Assembly (NCBI GenBank): GCA_033980235.1
Contig: CM067067.1
Span: 13,817,401-13,881,400, forward strand
DNA from: Diadema setosum
Taxonomy: Eukaryota; Echinodermata; Echinoidea; Diadematoida; Diadematidae
Direction of reading: 5' to 3'
Length of the DNA: 64,000 bases
Part shown: piece by piece, positions 46,690-59,123 of the stretch
How positions within the stretch are numbered: the stretch's first letter is position 1
Layout: every line of letters starts with the position of its first letter
Notes under the pieces: generated by a model
Told to the model about the DNA's origin: nothing
What the model saw: the letters and a program-made list of their open reading frames with translations, nothing else
Databases searched by the model: none
Position numbers and translations under genes: made by a program

Positions 46690-47345
46690 GCTCTCCTCTG
46701 AAGTCAGGAGCGACACGGCCGTGAAGAAATGCGCTCAACTGCAAGTGGCATCCAGGTGTTTTGACAAAAGAGCGCAACAGTAATCGGACTAGCGCTCTCA
46801 CAGCAGAAAAGACTCCCCCTGCTGCAGTCTGCTCTCTTTATGTGCTGGCAACAATGAATGTGTGTGCTTTGAATTTGAGCAGCAATAAAGATACAATATA
46901 AAATTGCCCTGTTAACTGCAGAAAGTAGAAAATACACTGGAACACCCTTTATCAAAGCACTTTGTTTCAAAGATCAAATATGCCAAATTAAAAAAAAAAT
47001 AAAAGAAACTAACATGCTGAAAATGTGCGCATCATGGAAATATCAAGTATTTAAGATCAATTAACTTTAATTTCTTTTAGATTTGGCCATTACGAGGAGA
47101 ACAGAAATACAAGTGTATAACTTTAGATTCTTTCCTAAATTGTTCTAAACAAATTATACATTATTTCATTCAAAAATATTACGATGAAATGCATCTTGTA
47201 ATCCAATGAAGTGTTTCGTCTATAGGAGATGAGGGGCATCTCGAGGTTATGGCTTGAAAGCGTAGAGGAATGTTAGACATCCTGTTGAAACGCTTTAGAA
47301 CCCAAACATTATTGTGTTTGTAGGATTACGAAGAGTTGTTACCCC
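46690..47345 (+). mobile_element. MITE family A, copy 2 (diverged, ends lost)
   Basis: Same internal order as copy 1 (CTCTCCTCTGAAGTCA, AACAATGAATGTGTGTGC, AATGTGCGCATCATGG, GAGGAATGTTAGACATCC, TTACGAAGAGTTG) but without intact terminal repeats. Sits directly beside copy 1. Confidence 0.7.
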
Positions 47346-48596
47346 ATCAATAGGCCTTTTTGGTTTGGGTGCTGTGTTGTAGTGTTTGTTTTTTAATGTT
47401 AACGTGTATTTCAACCAATCCTGGTGGGCCTTAGTAAGTATGCCAAAAGTTGGTTTATGCACTGACATAGCAACGCACCTGACTCTTGCATAACCTATTG
47501 AAGCATCTCTTCCTATTATCTTAGCAGCACCCGTGGTATGTGGCAGACATAAGCTATACAGTGTTGGAACTGAATAAATCTACAACACATCCAACACATC
47601 CCGGCTCAAACAATCGATGGTGTACAAAATGTGCCATGAAACAATATCTACTGATGTATGCTGGGTTGTTGTTGTTTTACACCCTTGTGTGGTTTACATG
47701 GTATGGTAGATGTATTTAAAGACTTAAACTAGACATAGGCCTACTTTCACAAGTCATTCTTTACCCTCCATTAGAGAGTAAAGAGCTGCAAATTGTTGGA
47801 TGTTGTCTGGTCACGTTATAGCAATATCACGTTTATAATGTGCACATGAAATGAACAAACTAACCATTTATCCATAGCAATTCTTCAAATTTGTAACAAT
47901 ATTGTACTAAGTAAAGTACCGACATGGTATGCGTCAAGAAAAAGGTATCAAAATCCGATAAGATTTAGAAATGAGAGCGGTATTTTTTTTTCTCTGCGAA
48001 ATGTCTAGTTTACATTGAATTGTATGCCTCTGCCCTGCCACTGGTGCTAAATGCATCATGTGTCTTGGGGTTATTCTGTTTAGCCGTCCAGTCCCAATAA
48101 AATGATAGTACTATGATGGTCACTCTATTTTGATTGAAACTCCTTTTCTTAGGCCATAACTTCATCCAATGTCCTATATCAAGATAGTAATATGAGTTGA
48201 TGAAAATAACAGCCATTAATTGGCAAACTTTTACATGAGATTTTTATAGGGGTGATTATAGGGTGAAGGTAAAATCACCATAAATGACTGAAAATACTCT
48301 TTCCACCAATAATTTCAGCTTAAAATATTAAATATTGTCAAATGTTGATATTGCTTGGTTTTGGGTTACAATTCTAAATAAACTTTCTAATTACCATGGG
48401 GTGACAGGTGAAAGTTAAAGGGAAGCATTTTCCAAGAACTGCGCATTGTTAACTGGGAAATGAGCTTTATTCAATCCAGAATTATAGCTATCAGATGTCA
48501 AAATAAAGAAAGGAATACAAGTATATTGATACACTTAACAGCTTACATCAGAGCATTACCATTAGTGGTCCCATGCTTTGAAGCACCAGACCAACT
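47346..48596. other. Unassigned AT-rich DNA
   Basis: I see no gene, exon pattern or repeat boundary here. Confidence 0.5.
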
Positions 48597-48715
48597 ATAA
48601 TCAGAGAGGTGTTGTCTATAGATAGAGTGGCAACTCGTTGTAATTCATGCAAATCGTTTGGGTTCTAAAGCATTACAAGATTCCCCTGCGCTTCAAATCA
48701 TAGATATACAATAAC
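48597..48715. mobile_element. MITE family A, terminal fragment
   Basis: AATCAGAGAGGTGTTGTC and GGCAACTCGTTGTAATTCATG match the outer 120 bp of the complete copy that begins at 48752. Confidence 0.65.
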
Positions 48716-48751
48716 GTTGTGCAGTACGTGCATGTGTAATAATGATTTAAT

Positions 48752-49480
48752 CAGGGAGGTGTTACAGAGATGGAGTGGCAACTCTTCGTAATTCATGCAA
48801 ACACATGTTTGGGTTCAAGGCGTTACAATGGGATGTCTAGCATTCCATTACGCTTTGAAGTCATGCTCGGCACCGCTCTAGTTGCAAGACGAAGTTCGGA
48901 GACGAAGAACGCATTTCACCTTTCGTTGAATTACAAGCTTTATTTCACCGCAAAATTTTATATGAAATACTCGAATTGATTTAGAATAGTTTAGGAAAGA
49001 ATTCAATATTATTAACATGTATTTCTAGTTTCTTCGTAATTCGCAAATCGAAAGGAAATGAAAATTAGGCCCTCTTAAAAACCTAATTTTTTCTATAATG
49101 CGCACATTTCCGCATGTTAATTTTCTATCTTTTATTAAGGGATATTTTGATCTTTCAAATAAAGTACTCCGTTAAAGCATGTTTCAGCGTGTTTTTAAAC
49201 TATTTGCTGTTAAAATTGTGAGTTTTACACTGCATTTTGATTCGCTGCTCCAATTCAAGGTACACAAATTCATTGTTGCCATCACATTGAAAGAGAGAGC
49301 GAATTGCAGTAGGAGCAAATGTTTCTAGATGTGAGAGCGCTAGTCCCGATTATTGATGCTCTCTTTTTTCAAAGCACATGGGTAACACCTGTATATAGTT
49401 GAACGCATAACTTCTCGGCGGTGCCGCGCATGACTTCAAAGGAGAGCTTTAGTTGCCTCTCCTTCTCTAGCACCTCCCTG
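48752..49480 (-). mobile_element. MITE family A, complete copy with perfect 7-bp target duplication
   Basis: The ends are CAGGGAGGTGTTA and AGCACCTCCCTG. It is flanked by ATTTAAT on both sides (48745-48751, 49481-49487). The orientation is opposite to copy 1. This copy defines the family boundaries and a 7-bp duplication. Non-coding. Confidence 0.85.
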
Positions 49481-49534
49481 ATTTAATCATCCGATGATGT
49501 AATAATAATAGTAATATACATGAACACACTAACT

Positions 49535-49655
49535 TCATTAACTTCAAAGCGTAATGGAATGCTAGACATCCCATTGTAACGCCTTGAACCCAAACATGTG
49601 TTTGCATGAATTACGAAGAGTTGCCACTCCATCTCTGTAACACCTTCCTGCATTA
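49535..49655. mobile_element. MITE family A, terminal fragment
   Basis: CAAAGCGTAATGGAATGCTAG to GTAACACCTTCCTG matches the outer 120 bp of the family in inverted orientation. Confidence 0.65.
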
Positions 49656-50268
49656 ATTACATCAGTTATACTTCAGCAGATGTATCCATTTACAATCTTT
49701 GTTCAAAAACTGTGGAGGCGTTGCATATTATAGGCAGTTGTCATTTTGCAAAATTTTTGACTGATTCCTGCGATGCCAACATATTGTAGAATGTACTTTT
49801 TTGTTGTGCTGTTCACATTAATGATGATGATGATTGAAAACAACAATAACAATAATAATAATGATAACAGCAACAACAAAAACAACTAAGAACCGGCATT
49901 AGATCACTGTACTGACACAAAATCCGCAACCCGGGATCACTATAAAAAAAAGGTAGGGGTATGCCTCAGGACCATTGTCTGGGTGTCAACTACACACTCC
50001 CATACACACCAATTGACTTCTGTGTAAAGTTAAAGTTTTGTACAGAGGGTTGAAAATAGAGCAAAATGTGAAACCTAACTGAAAAATTAATGTTTCATTA
50101 AATGAAAATGAATTATGCTGTCATTTTAAAATTGCCTCCAACAAAATTGTACACTATTCAGCTATTGCTCATATCAATGTTATTGTTATCTGATATATAG
50201 TTTTTGAACAATAAAAGGATCAAAAGTGGGAAATGTTTTTTTGTAACACCTTGTACCTACTATATACT
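49656..50268. other. Unassigned DNA with AAT-rich low complexity
   Basis: Contains an AACAATAATAATAATGATAA stretch near 49840-49870. No gene recognised. Confidence 0.5.
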
Positions 50269-50951
50269 CAGGGAGGTGTCAGAAAAAGAATGAAATCTCT
50301 TTGCAATTTGTGCAAATTTTGCGTAGGTTCTATAGCATGACAATTGGATGCTTAGCATTCCACTGGCTTTGATATTCCATGCGCCAAACCGCTCTTCCAC
50401 AGAGTTTGGATATAGAGAAAAAAAATGGTCCTTGATTTAAACAATTTTAAGCTGTATTTAGAGGAAAAGGTGAACTCCCGTCTGGAACTTGATGGTAATC
50501 TTACGGAACAACTACTTTAAATTTTCTTCAAATCTCCTTGTTACTAACACCCCGGACTGGCAGATATAACGTCTTGCGCACATTATGTGCGTGTTCTTTA
50601 CCAGGTTTTGCACTTGAATGTTAAATCTTTCAAATCAAGCATTGACTAGTGCGTTTGTCTGCGTGTTTACTAGCAATTTACAGTTAAAGAAGTGCAATTT
50701 TTACTAATTTTCTTGTCGTGTCCTATATTCTTTGCACACAAAACAATTGCTGTCGAAAAAAAAAATTGAAGGGACAGCGCATTGCTGCTGGCTAGGAATG
50801 TGTATTTTAGGCATGTGCATACCTAAACAAAAGTGTTGTCTTTTGTCAAAGCAATCTATTAACACCTGCGATAGAGCGCATAACTTCTCGGCAGCACGGA
50901 GCATGAGTACAAAGGAGAGATTCTTGTTTCTTCTTCTTTAACACCTCCCGG
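50269..50951. mobile_element. MITE family A subtype 2, copy 1
   Basis: Starts CAGGGAGGTGTCAG and ends TAACACCTCCCGG. The interior differs from copies 45938 and 48752 but matches the next element (CTTAGCATTCCACTGGCTTTG against CTAGCATTTCACTGGCTTTG; GCGCATAACTTCTCGGC). Confidence 0.75.
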
Positions 50952-51516
50952 CTACTACTAGGGAGGTGTTAGGGAAGGAGTGGAATCTAAACTTTACCTA
51001 TATACGCTTAGGTTCTAAGCATGCCAACTGAATGTCTAGCATTTCACTGGCTTTGGTGTTCCATGCGCCACGCTGATCTTCCATAGAGCTTGGATATGGA
51101 GGCCAAAGAAGAAGTCCTTGATTTTTGCAATGTTAAGGCTGTATTTCAGAGGGAGTGTTGAAATCCTGCATGGGACTTAGTGGTAATCTTGTTCGGAACA
51201 GCTACTTTAAAGTTTTCTTAGAATTTTTTTGTTATTAATACCCTGGACTGAAAAGAAGTCTTGATATAATATCTTTGATAAAAAAAAAAGGTTTAGCACT
51301 TGAATGTTAAATCATTTGAATCGAGTTATATTGGCTAATGCGTGTTTCTGCTGTTTAGTAGCATTTTACAGTTAAAGAAAAACAATTTTTAATAACTTTC
51401 TTCGCGTGTCCTGTATTCTTTGCATACTGAAAAAAAAAAATTCCTGCCGAAAATAGTGAAGGGGACAGCGAAGTGCTGCAGGCGATGTATGTTCTATTCT
51501 AAGAATAATGCATACG

Positions 51517-51910
51517 TAAAGGGACTGTACAGTTCTGTGGTTGAGGTGAGGATTTAGCTTTTAACGTTTTGCGAGATTTTCAGAAACCACTCTATGTGAT
51601 GTCAAAGGGAATGCAATATTCTAGGGGGTATCAACAGTTTATTTGATGAAAATCGGTTTTGAAATGCCTGTGATATCCAAAAACAAGGTGAAACAAAGAG
51701 ATCTTTATAAAAGACGTGGCCTGCCGCCTCTTATTGTTATCACTTTTTTTTATATATCTCAGCTATTTGAAAACCAATTTTCACCAATAAACGTTGAATC
51801 CTTCATAAAATTACATGCTCTTTCATATTTCATAAGAGGTTTCTCATTATCTCACTTAGGAATGTTACAAACCTGAATCCTCACCTCAACCAGTACTGTC
51901 AGTCCCTTTA
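51517..51910. mobile_element. MITE family B, copy 2, nested in MITE A
   Basis: The inverted ends are TAAAGGGACTGTACAGT and ACTGTCAGTCCCTTTA, with GGTTGAGGTGAGGATT and AATCCTCACCTCAACC just inside. Related to 23848-24236. Confidence 0.85.
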
Positions 51911-51959
51911 AACAGAAAAGCCGTCTTTTGTCGCGAGAGCGCATAACTTCTCGGCGGCA

Positions 51960-52038
51960 CGTAACTATACACAGCCCTGTCGCTGTACACCGTCAAGACA
52001 GTGCATGTCGCTTCGCACGGCGTCTGGTCGGGCTAGGA
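51960..52038. mobile_element. Small palindromic element family G, copy 2, nested in MITE A
   Basis: About 79 bp, containing CACAGCCCTGTCGCTGTACA and CGTCTGGTCGGGCTAGG. The neighbouring MITE A copy runs straight through this point (CTTCTCGGCAGCACGGAGCA), which shows it is an insertion. Confidence 0.7.
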
Positions 52039-52109
52039 GCATGGGTATATACAAAGGAGAGTTTCTTATTTCTTCTTCTTCTCCTTCTCTAACGCCTCCC
52101 TGCTACAAC

Positions 52110-52902
52110 TAATAATGATAATGATATCGATAATAATAACAATAACAATTATAATAGTAAACATATTACTTCATCATAACTTAATTTTTAAACTCCAGAT
52201 CAACGTACGATGTACATCAGCTTGACAGAGTTTGCACATCATAAATGCATTCTTAGCATTGGCACATCCCGAGAATGCATGTAGCATTATGTAACCAATA
52301 TCAGATGCGTCCACCAGGTAGTAGTAGTGGAAGTAGTTGAAGGGAGCACACATCTACTCCATAACTCTTCTTACTTTTGGTTTTTGTATATATGCAAGTA
52401 AACCCATCTATTTCATTTCGGTCCATGAGAGTGACAAAAAAAAAAAACACCCTCATTATGCATGGAGCCTAATAGGAGATGTGAGGCTATTATTTTAGAT
52501 ACTTTGTCGCTTCCAAGAAACTGTTTGAAAGCTGCTGATAACTTGTTTAGTGTAAAATAGATACATGTTTTCTTTGAATGAGCACATCCCGTGGAGATTG
52601 GGTAGATCATTTTACCTCCCTCCCCTCTAAACCCTATACACACACATTCACACACATCTTTAAAAGGAATTACAAATTCATAAATTTTGACAGGTTTTTG
52701 AACGATTTTCATAAACTTCCCTTTATCATAGGCCTATGTGTTCTACTGTTTCTGGATACTAAACGATTTACATTTATAAGCCTATATACATCATACGGAT
52801 ATGTAATGACAGTGATGACAATAATAGTAGTAATGATGATGTTAATATTATAACACTTGTCGTGCTTCTCCGTGTTACATATATGCATATAATACACAGT
52901 GA

Positions 52903-52939
<37 letters not shown>

Positions 52940-54275
52940 ATTATTATGCCATGAGTGAAAGCTTTTACATGTTGGTTTGATCATCATTCTTTAATACTAA
53001 ACAAAAGTTACCGATGAACTCCAATGTGTGAACAAAAAATAATAATGACTACTAATATCTCTTGCATCGCCCCTAACCTTGTAAAACAAAACGAAACAAA
53101 AGGAAATGTGAGGATGTCATCGGGGAAAATGGGCAGCTCGGATTGTTCTGTGTCTACTACTTGTTGCAGAAAATGAAATTGTTTGAACCAAGCCAGTTAC
53201 CAGTTCCCACGAATGTACAATAGTGTGCAAACTTTTGGATATTGCTCCTGTGAGAAGTAAACATTTTTTTTTCTCTAACCCACCTGTTCAAATCCGGTAT
53301 ATTTCAATACTTATAATGCAGTTTACATGCATTAGCTATACATTGCTAGTCGGGATAGCCTCGAACATGCTGTCATGTCCCCAGCAGGATCAACCCTTAT
53401 CATAAAATTAATATTTCCATGAAATTTGAATAGCGCCTCTTATATATGAGTAAAATGGCCTACGCCCTCCTTTCTGTATCTCGAAGATTACGTAATCGAC
53501 CTAGCTTGTACTGTAGAGGAGCCGTCGAGCCGGGGGTGCACCCCCACAAACATACAAACACACACACACACACACACACATTTTTTGAACATACAAAAAC
53601 GGACGAAAACGGGGAAAGAAACATCGAAAAAAAAACACTCTCAAGACTCCGGGCTTTCTACCGTTCTGCTATGGGATTCTCACCGTTGAATGGGAAAGGA
53701 GGGGGTTAGGGAGGGGTATTGATCCTTGACAAAACCAACCATTAACAACCCCCCCCCCCCCCCCCCCCGCGGCTGGACCAAAGATAACGGCGCTCTTAGA
53801 AAAAAAAATGCCGCGGCATATCATGACATCCTCATTTCCGCCTTCAGAGACTGCATTACAAGGAACGCTCGAGAATACGTTTCTTACCTCACGCATTGGT
53901 CGAATGGAAAAAAAAAGGTCATATTCCCTGGACCCCTCCTTGTATTTGGTGCTGCGTCATAAGCTGAACATGGTGCACGTTGACATCACACACCAAACAC
54001 GCAAAAACGAACACACATTTAACACACCTTTTGGAAAGTATAGATCTGTTCAGTTTTAAAATACGTGTATTACGTCATCCGTAACAGGGGGCTTCCAAAA
54101 CAAGACGAAAAAAGAATAAGATTGAATGGGTTATGCAATGAGTCAGCTGTGCATTGCTATGCTATGTCAATGCACAAACCCAGTAGGATCGACCGCTAGT
54201 TGTTAGGCATAGGGCTGCATGTACTTGACAGTCGTAAATATAAATCTAACCCCCTAACCCCTTAAACTGTCTCAA
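52110..54275. other. Unassigned intergenic DNA with microsatellites
   Basis: (CA)n runs at 52905-52938 and 53558-53580, and a poly-C run at about 53750-53768. No exon-like coding signal with splice sites was recognised. Confidence 0.5.
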
Positions 54276-55420
54276 GGGGCGACCAATGTTGTACAGAGGC
54301 GGATAAATGTTGGTCTGGTCAGTTAGCTTCTCTCTGTACTGGTCGGGGATTATAGGTAATCGCATAGACACCAATCATCATCAAATTTCCAAACGTTAGA
54401 AAGAGGCTAGATATTGCTTCACAACAGCAAATATAAAATGCGAGAGAATGCTAAAATTTACATGGATAATGTCAATGCTGCTAACAGCATATTTATTCAC
54501 CGACCTGCCTTCTCGTAGGTCTGAAACAGAGACAAGATTACACAAGCAAATTTCTTTTCTTACTACACAATGGAACACATCACTCATCACTTAATTCTAC
54601 ACATTTGGAGACCTTTACTTCTTTAACACTTCTTAAGGGAAGGGGAGGGGTTTTGTTCGTAGGGATATATGATGTTGATGGGTGTGGCCACTTATCTCGA
54701 CGTCGGCATGGACGCGGGATGAGGTTCTCGCCTGCGTGTCGTTCTCGTCGGCGGGGCTGGGGCGTCCGTTGAGCAGTCTGCTGTCGCGACCTCATCCCTG
54801 AAACACTTCGTCACCATCACCGTCTACCTTATATCAGTCTGACAGGGCGATTCAACATCTCCGATGACACCAGTCGACTATTTGGAGTTCGTTACACCCC
54901 AGATTGGTGTAAACCAAAATTGTGTCTTGTCGTGGTGTACAGTTTCTCAACTTGTCGTGTCGTTGTTCACTAGTTAACTCGTTAACTCTTGGGCAGTTCA
55001 ACCAAGATCCTCGTCACATTCACAGCGTCGATAGAGTTTAGTTGATTAATATGGAGGGGAGCATGATGTACAAGGAAGGGGATCTCCTGACTCTATCTCT
55101 GTGGTCTCCAACTATTCTTGACCTTCTCTATATTCCGGTCTCTCTAATCACGTAGCTCCTCTGTTCTGTTTCCCCTCTAATAATCTTCGCTTAAACATGG
55201 TCTTTTATAACAAATTTACTATTGGCATCCTTTCCCTAAAATATTTCATTGGCTAAATCTTATTTTGGGGTGTGATCTTTACTAGAAATTAATTTCTTAT
55301 TGGTCAAATGTTTCATTAGCTCCTCCCATTTGTTTCTATGAAACTCCATTTTCTCTGATTCATCTCAATTTCCGATTCACTCGCCCACTGTCTTTTAGTT
55401 TCTTTATCTCCTTCTTCTCT
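54276..55420 (-). mobile_element. Possible LTR fragment on minus strand, boundary uncertain
   Basis: On the minus strand a sequence ending ...CTCTGTACAACA is followed after one base by TGGTCGCCCC (54276-54285), which looks like an LTR end plus primer site. Upstream on that strand are AATAAA (54492-54497) and TATAAAAG (about 55202-55209). The other LTR end was not found, and no gag or pol adjoins it. Confidence 0.3.
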
Positions 55421-55424
55421 GTAA

Positions 55425-56550
55425 TGTTACGACCAAAATCATTCTGAGAATGATTGCACAAAAGAAACAATCAACTAATGTTCAGGCGGTTTATTAACAG
55501 TGATATTGTGGGTACAGACTCGTAATCGGTTTTTACATCAGTACAATAATGATCAATAAGAACAATTATAAATCGGTAATGAAATCACTTACACGTGTTG
55601 CATCCACATCTTAAATCACAAGGTCCATATAGTCCCCTGGTGATGTCCAACTATGATGTTCGATGCACAAATGAATGATCCTTGATGCACCGATGAATGA
55701 TTCCTCCAACGTAAATCCAGAGGCACTGGTTGCAATAATCCACGTTATAGATCCAGGGTATAGGTCCACAGCGAAATGTGCAGAATCCAACGTTATGACG
55801 ACCAAGTCCAGTCGATGCGTTGAATGATGATTCACTTTATAATGTCCAGCAAGGAATCCAGCCCGATCATGTCCGTTGACATTAAAATATGGAGTCTATC
55901 TCCAATGAAGGCAAATTAATTCTCTGCAGGCAAAATGTCTCCCAGGCCTTATCTCCACAAACATAACAGGTCAGCAGGTAACACAGGACCTACTATAACA
56001 ATTCGCTTCAGAGCCAGAAGTGACGTAACTCTCAGAGCAAAGGTGTTGGGTACTCTGCCTATACTGCAGAATTTCTCCGGCCTTTTTTTTTTATCTATTC
56101 ACCCCTTTCTAGTACATTTTGTAATTTTCTCCAACCTGGGGCCACACACTTGAACATACTAGCAAGTCCAAGTTCCAGGAATCCTGGATGACTCACTGCC
56201 TAACTATGTGCATAACATCATTGCCAAAAATAACTACCAATCACATTGGGCTACAGGGACAGTGCATCACTCAGCCAATTATGTAAGCACTTCCTAGAAC
56301 ATCCTGGAATGGGTTAAATCATTCTAGATTGAGTGAGCTATAATGTATTACCTGTCACATGCATGTACTGTAGCTACATTGTATACCACCTAGAAAATTC
56401 TCCACTGATCTGGTCAGCCTGTGTGTACTATTCTATACCATATAGAATGTTCTCCATTAATCTGGTCTACCTGTGTACATACACATTAAAACAACCATGC
56501 ATGCAGCACATCATACATGTACATAACTACCAATGTGTACATTTGTGACA
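55425..56550 (-). mobile_element. Solo LTR, copy A (1126 bp)
   Basis: Plus-strand ends TGTTACGACC and TTTGTGACA (TG...CA). It is flanked by GTAA on both sides (55421-55424, 56551-56554). AATAAA on the minus strand (55490-55495) sets the orientation. It has its own duplication and no adjoining internal region, so it is a solo LTR. Confidence 0.8.
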
Positions 56551-57054
56551 GTAACCACTGGTAAAGACTTTATTGTTTCTTGGATAGCAAAACGATAAAC
56601 CAAATGAATGCCAGAGTCCTTATGACGTCCAACGTCACCGTCATCGTTGTTCTGAGTCGTTGTCCCTGAATTTGTCTTTGGATTTCCTGTCTGACCCACT
56701 CCACTAAAGTACATTAAAATAAAAGTGAGAAAGTCTGGCTGGAGAACGACCTTCTAGCTCAGAGGGTCATTCATGTTTAGGGATCAAAGGGAAAAATACG
56801 TAATTCCCGTAATTTGGATCGGGGCTTTGGGGATGGAGAGTGCAGGGGACTGACCACTAGCTGGAGAAAATAGCCAATGTCAAACGCATAAATTCCTAAG
56901 ACCAATAACTTTTCTTGGGATAGGAGAAGTGACAAAAAAAGAACTCTAGCTGGAAGCAAAATAAAGGGTTTCATCGACTCCAAGAAGGGGAAAAGACTGA
57001 TTCATATTGACGTCACAGGGTGACTTGGAAAACAACTGTAATGCTTCTGTTTTC

Positions 57055-57165
57055 TTTAACTTTCTATCCTATTCTATTCCATTCTTTATTATATGTGCTA
57101 GTAGCCATCTGGGCTACATAAAGTAATTCCAGTAATCTTTTATACATTTCAAATTTTATAGCCGT
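57055..57165 (-). mobile_element. Possible LINE 3' tail
   Basis: On the minus strand, TTTATGTAGCCCAGATGGCT leads to ATAATAAAGAATGGAATAGA and a GAATA-type repeat tail, as in LINE 3' ends. Weak evidence. Confidence 0.3.
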
Positions 57166-57711
57166 AACCGATAAAAAGAGTGGCTTCTAGATGCAGCATC
57201 AGACTTCTATTAATCTAACCGTGGGTATGAATGAAACCATTTTTTTAAAACTAAATTGTATAGACCCTACATGATACCCCGTTGGTACAACCAAGAGTAT
57301 TCATTGCATTAAGATGGCCCTATACATGCATGTTTACAGGCGTCACGACATCTTGAAAAGAATAGCTCATGCATGGTTGGGTCGCGGGAAATGCATAAAT
57401 ATTCTGAATGCACAAGTAAACCACGTAGAACCAGCCAACGGTTTGGTGACACTCAGGAGCAAAACATCATTCTGTCCATATGTAATAACCGAGAAGATAA
57501 ATATTTTCTCGTTTTTTATCGAAATTTGTTAAAAATAAAACAGAGGTTGAAAATATAAAAAAAAAAGTTCGTTAGTAAACAATTTAATTTTCCATTTCCT
57601 GATTGACGAACCGTCGGAATAACGAGCGTTATTTCATTTCAGAACTAATAAACATTCAGAACAAATCAACAAATGTTCGGAAAAATAAATTATATTAACT
57701 TACGAATTTTT

Positions 57712-57960
57712 GAATGAATGAATGAATGAATGAATTGTTTATTGATCATCAAACTTCACAGCCGAATGGCTGAATTGCGTCTGATTTACATCGATAAAAA
57801 TACAGTGAGACAAAATAAATTACATATACAAGACACATAAAAAAATAATTCATTTAGACGACGACAACAACAACAACAAACATCAGTACATCAATAGTGG
57901 CAATACATTAGGTATATAAATCATATTACAACAAAGGCAGAGTTGAGTGAAAAGAAAATT
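57712..57960 (-). mobile_element. Possible LINE 3' end with (ATTC)n tail
   Basis: On the minus strand, AGCCATTCGGCTGTGAAG, then GATCAATAAACAATTCATTC and an ATTC tandem tail (57712-57737). A polyadenylation-like signal running into a short tandem tail is typical of CR1/L2-type LINE 3' ends. No coding region is present. Confidence 0.4.
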
Positions 57961-57977
57961 AAACCCGGTTTACATTT

Positions 57978-59123
57978 TGTTACGACCAAAATCACTCTGG
58001 GAATGATCGCACAAAAGAAACAATCAACTAATGTTCAGGCGGTTTATCAACAGTGATATTGTGGGTACAGACTCGTAATCGGTTTTTACATCAGTACAAT
58101 AATGATCACTAAAAACAATTATAAATCAGTAATAGAATCACTTTTCAACACGCATTACATGCAATATCCCTGGAGATGTCCACATACGATGCTCGATGCA
58201 CAAATGAATGATCCGCGATGCACCGATGAATGATACCTCCGACGTAAATCCAGAGGCGCATGGTTACAATACTCCACGGTATAGATCCAGGGTATATATC
58301 CACGTTATAGATCCACGGTATAATGTTCACAGCGAAATGTGCAGAATCCAACGTTATGACGACCACGTCCAGACGATGCGTTGAATGATGATTCACTTAA
58401 TAATGTCCAGCAAGGAATCCAGCCCGTCACAGCTTTGCCGTAGCAATGTCCATTGACAAAAAAATATGGAGTCTATCTCCAATGAAGATAAATTAATTCT
58501 CTGCAGGCAAAATGTCTCCCAGGCCTTATCTCCACAAACGTAACAGGTCAGCAGGTAACACAGGAGTGACTATAGCAAGTCGCTTCAGAGCCAGAAGTGA
58601 CGTAACTCTCAGAGCAGAGGTGTTGGGTACTCAGCCTACTGCAGAATTTCTCCGGCTTTTATATCCATTCGCCCCTTCTAGCACATTCTGTAACTCTCTC
58701 CAACCTGGGGCCACTTACCTGAACATACTAGCAAGTCCAAGTTCCAGGAATCCTGGATGACTCACTGCCTAACTCTGTGCATAACATCATTGCCAAAAAT
58801 AACTCCCAATCACATTGGGCTACAGGAACAGTGCCTCACCCAAACAAATATGTTAGCACTTCCTAAAACATTCTAGACTGGGTGAGAAATCATTCTAGTT
58901 TGAGTGAGCTATAATGTATTTCCTATCACATGCATGTACTGATAGTTACATAGTATACCACCTAGGAAATTCTCCACTGATCTGGTCAGCCTGTATGTAC
59001 TATATAGATACCAAATAGAATGTTCTCCATTAAATCTGGTCAACCTGTGCACATACACATTAAACAACCATGCATACAGTACATCATACATGTACATAAC
59101 TACTAATGTGTTCATTTGTGACA
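57978..59123 (-). mobile_element. Solo LTR, copy B (1146 bp)
   Basis: Same family and orientation as 55425-56550, with ends TGTTACGACC and TTTGTGACA. A minus-strand TATA box (ATATAAAAG, 58656-58664) is intact here but lost in copy A. Conversely the AATAAA of copy A is changed here. Flanks are ATTT and ATAT, so any target duplication is eroded. Confidence 0.75.

Larger units (their letters stand above)
50959..52102. mobile_element. MITE family A subtype 2, copy 2, hosting two nested elements
   Basis: Starts TAGGGAGGTGTTAGGG and ends AACGCCTCCCTG. Flanking 7-mers are CTACTAC (50952-50958) and CTACAAC (52103-52109). Its length is inflated by MITE B (51517-51910) and element G (51960-52038), which interrupt sequence continuous in the neighbouring copy. 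Confidence 0.8.

Noticed and set aside
54580..54795. Arg-rich minus-strand ORF as a host gene
   Set aside because: Short, no family resemblance or splice context, and inside a possible LTR fragment.
55425..59123. One LTR element with the two LTRs flanking a 1.4-kb interior
   Set aside because: Outer flanks do not match (GTAA against ATAT), copy A has GTAA on both sides, and no primer site adjoins either LTR.
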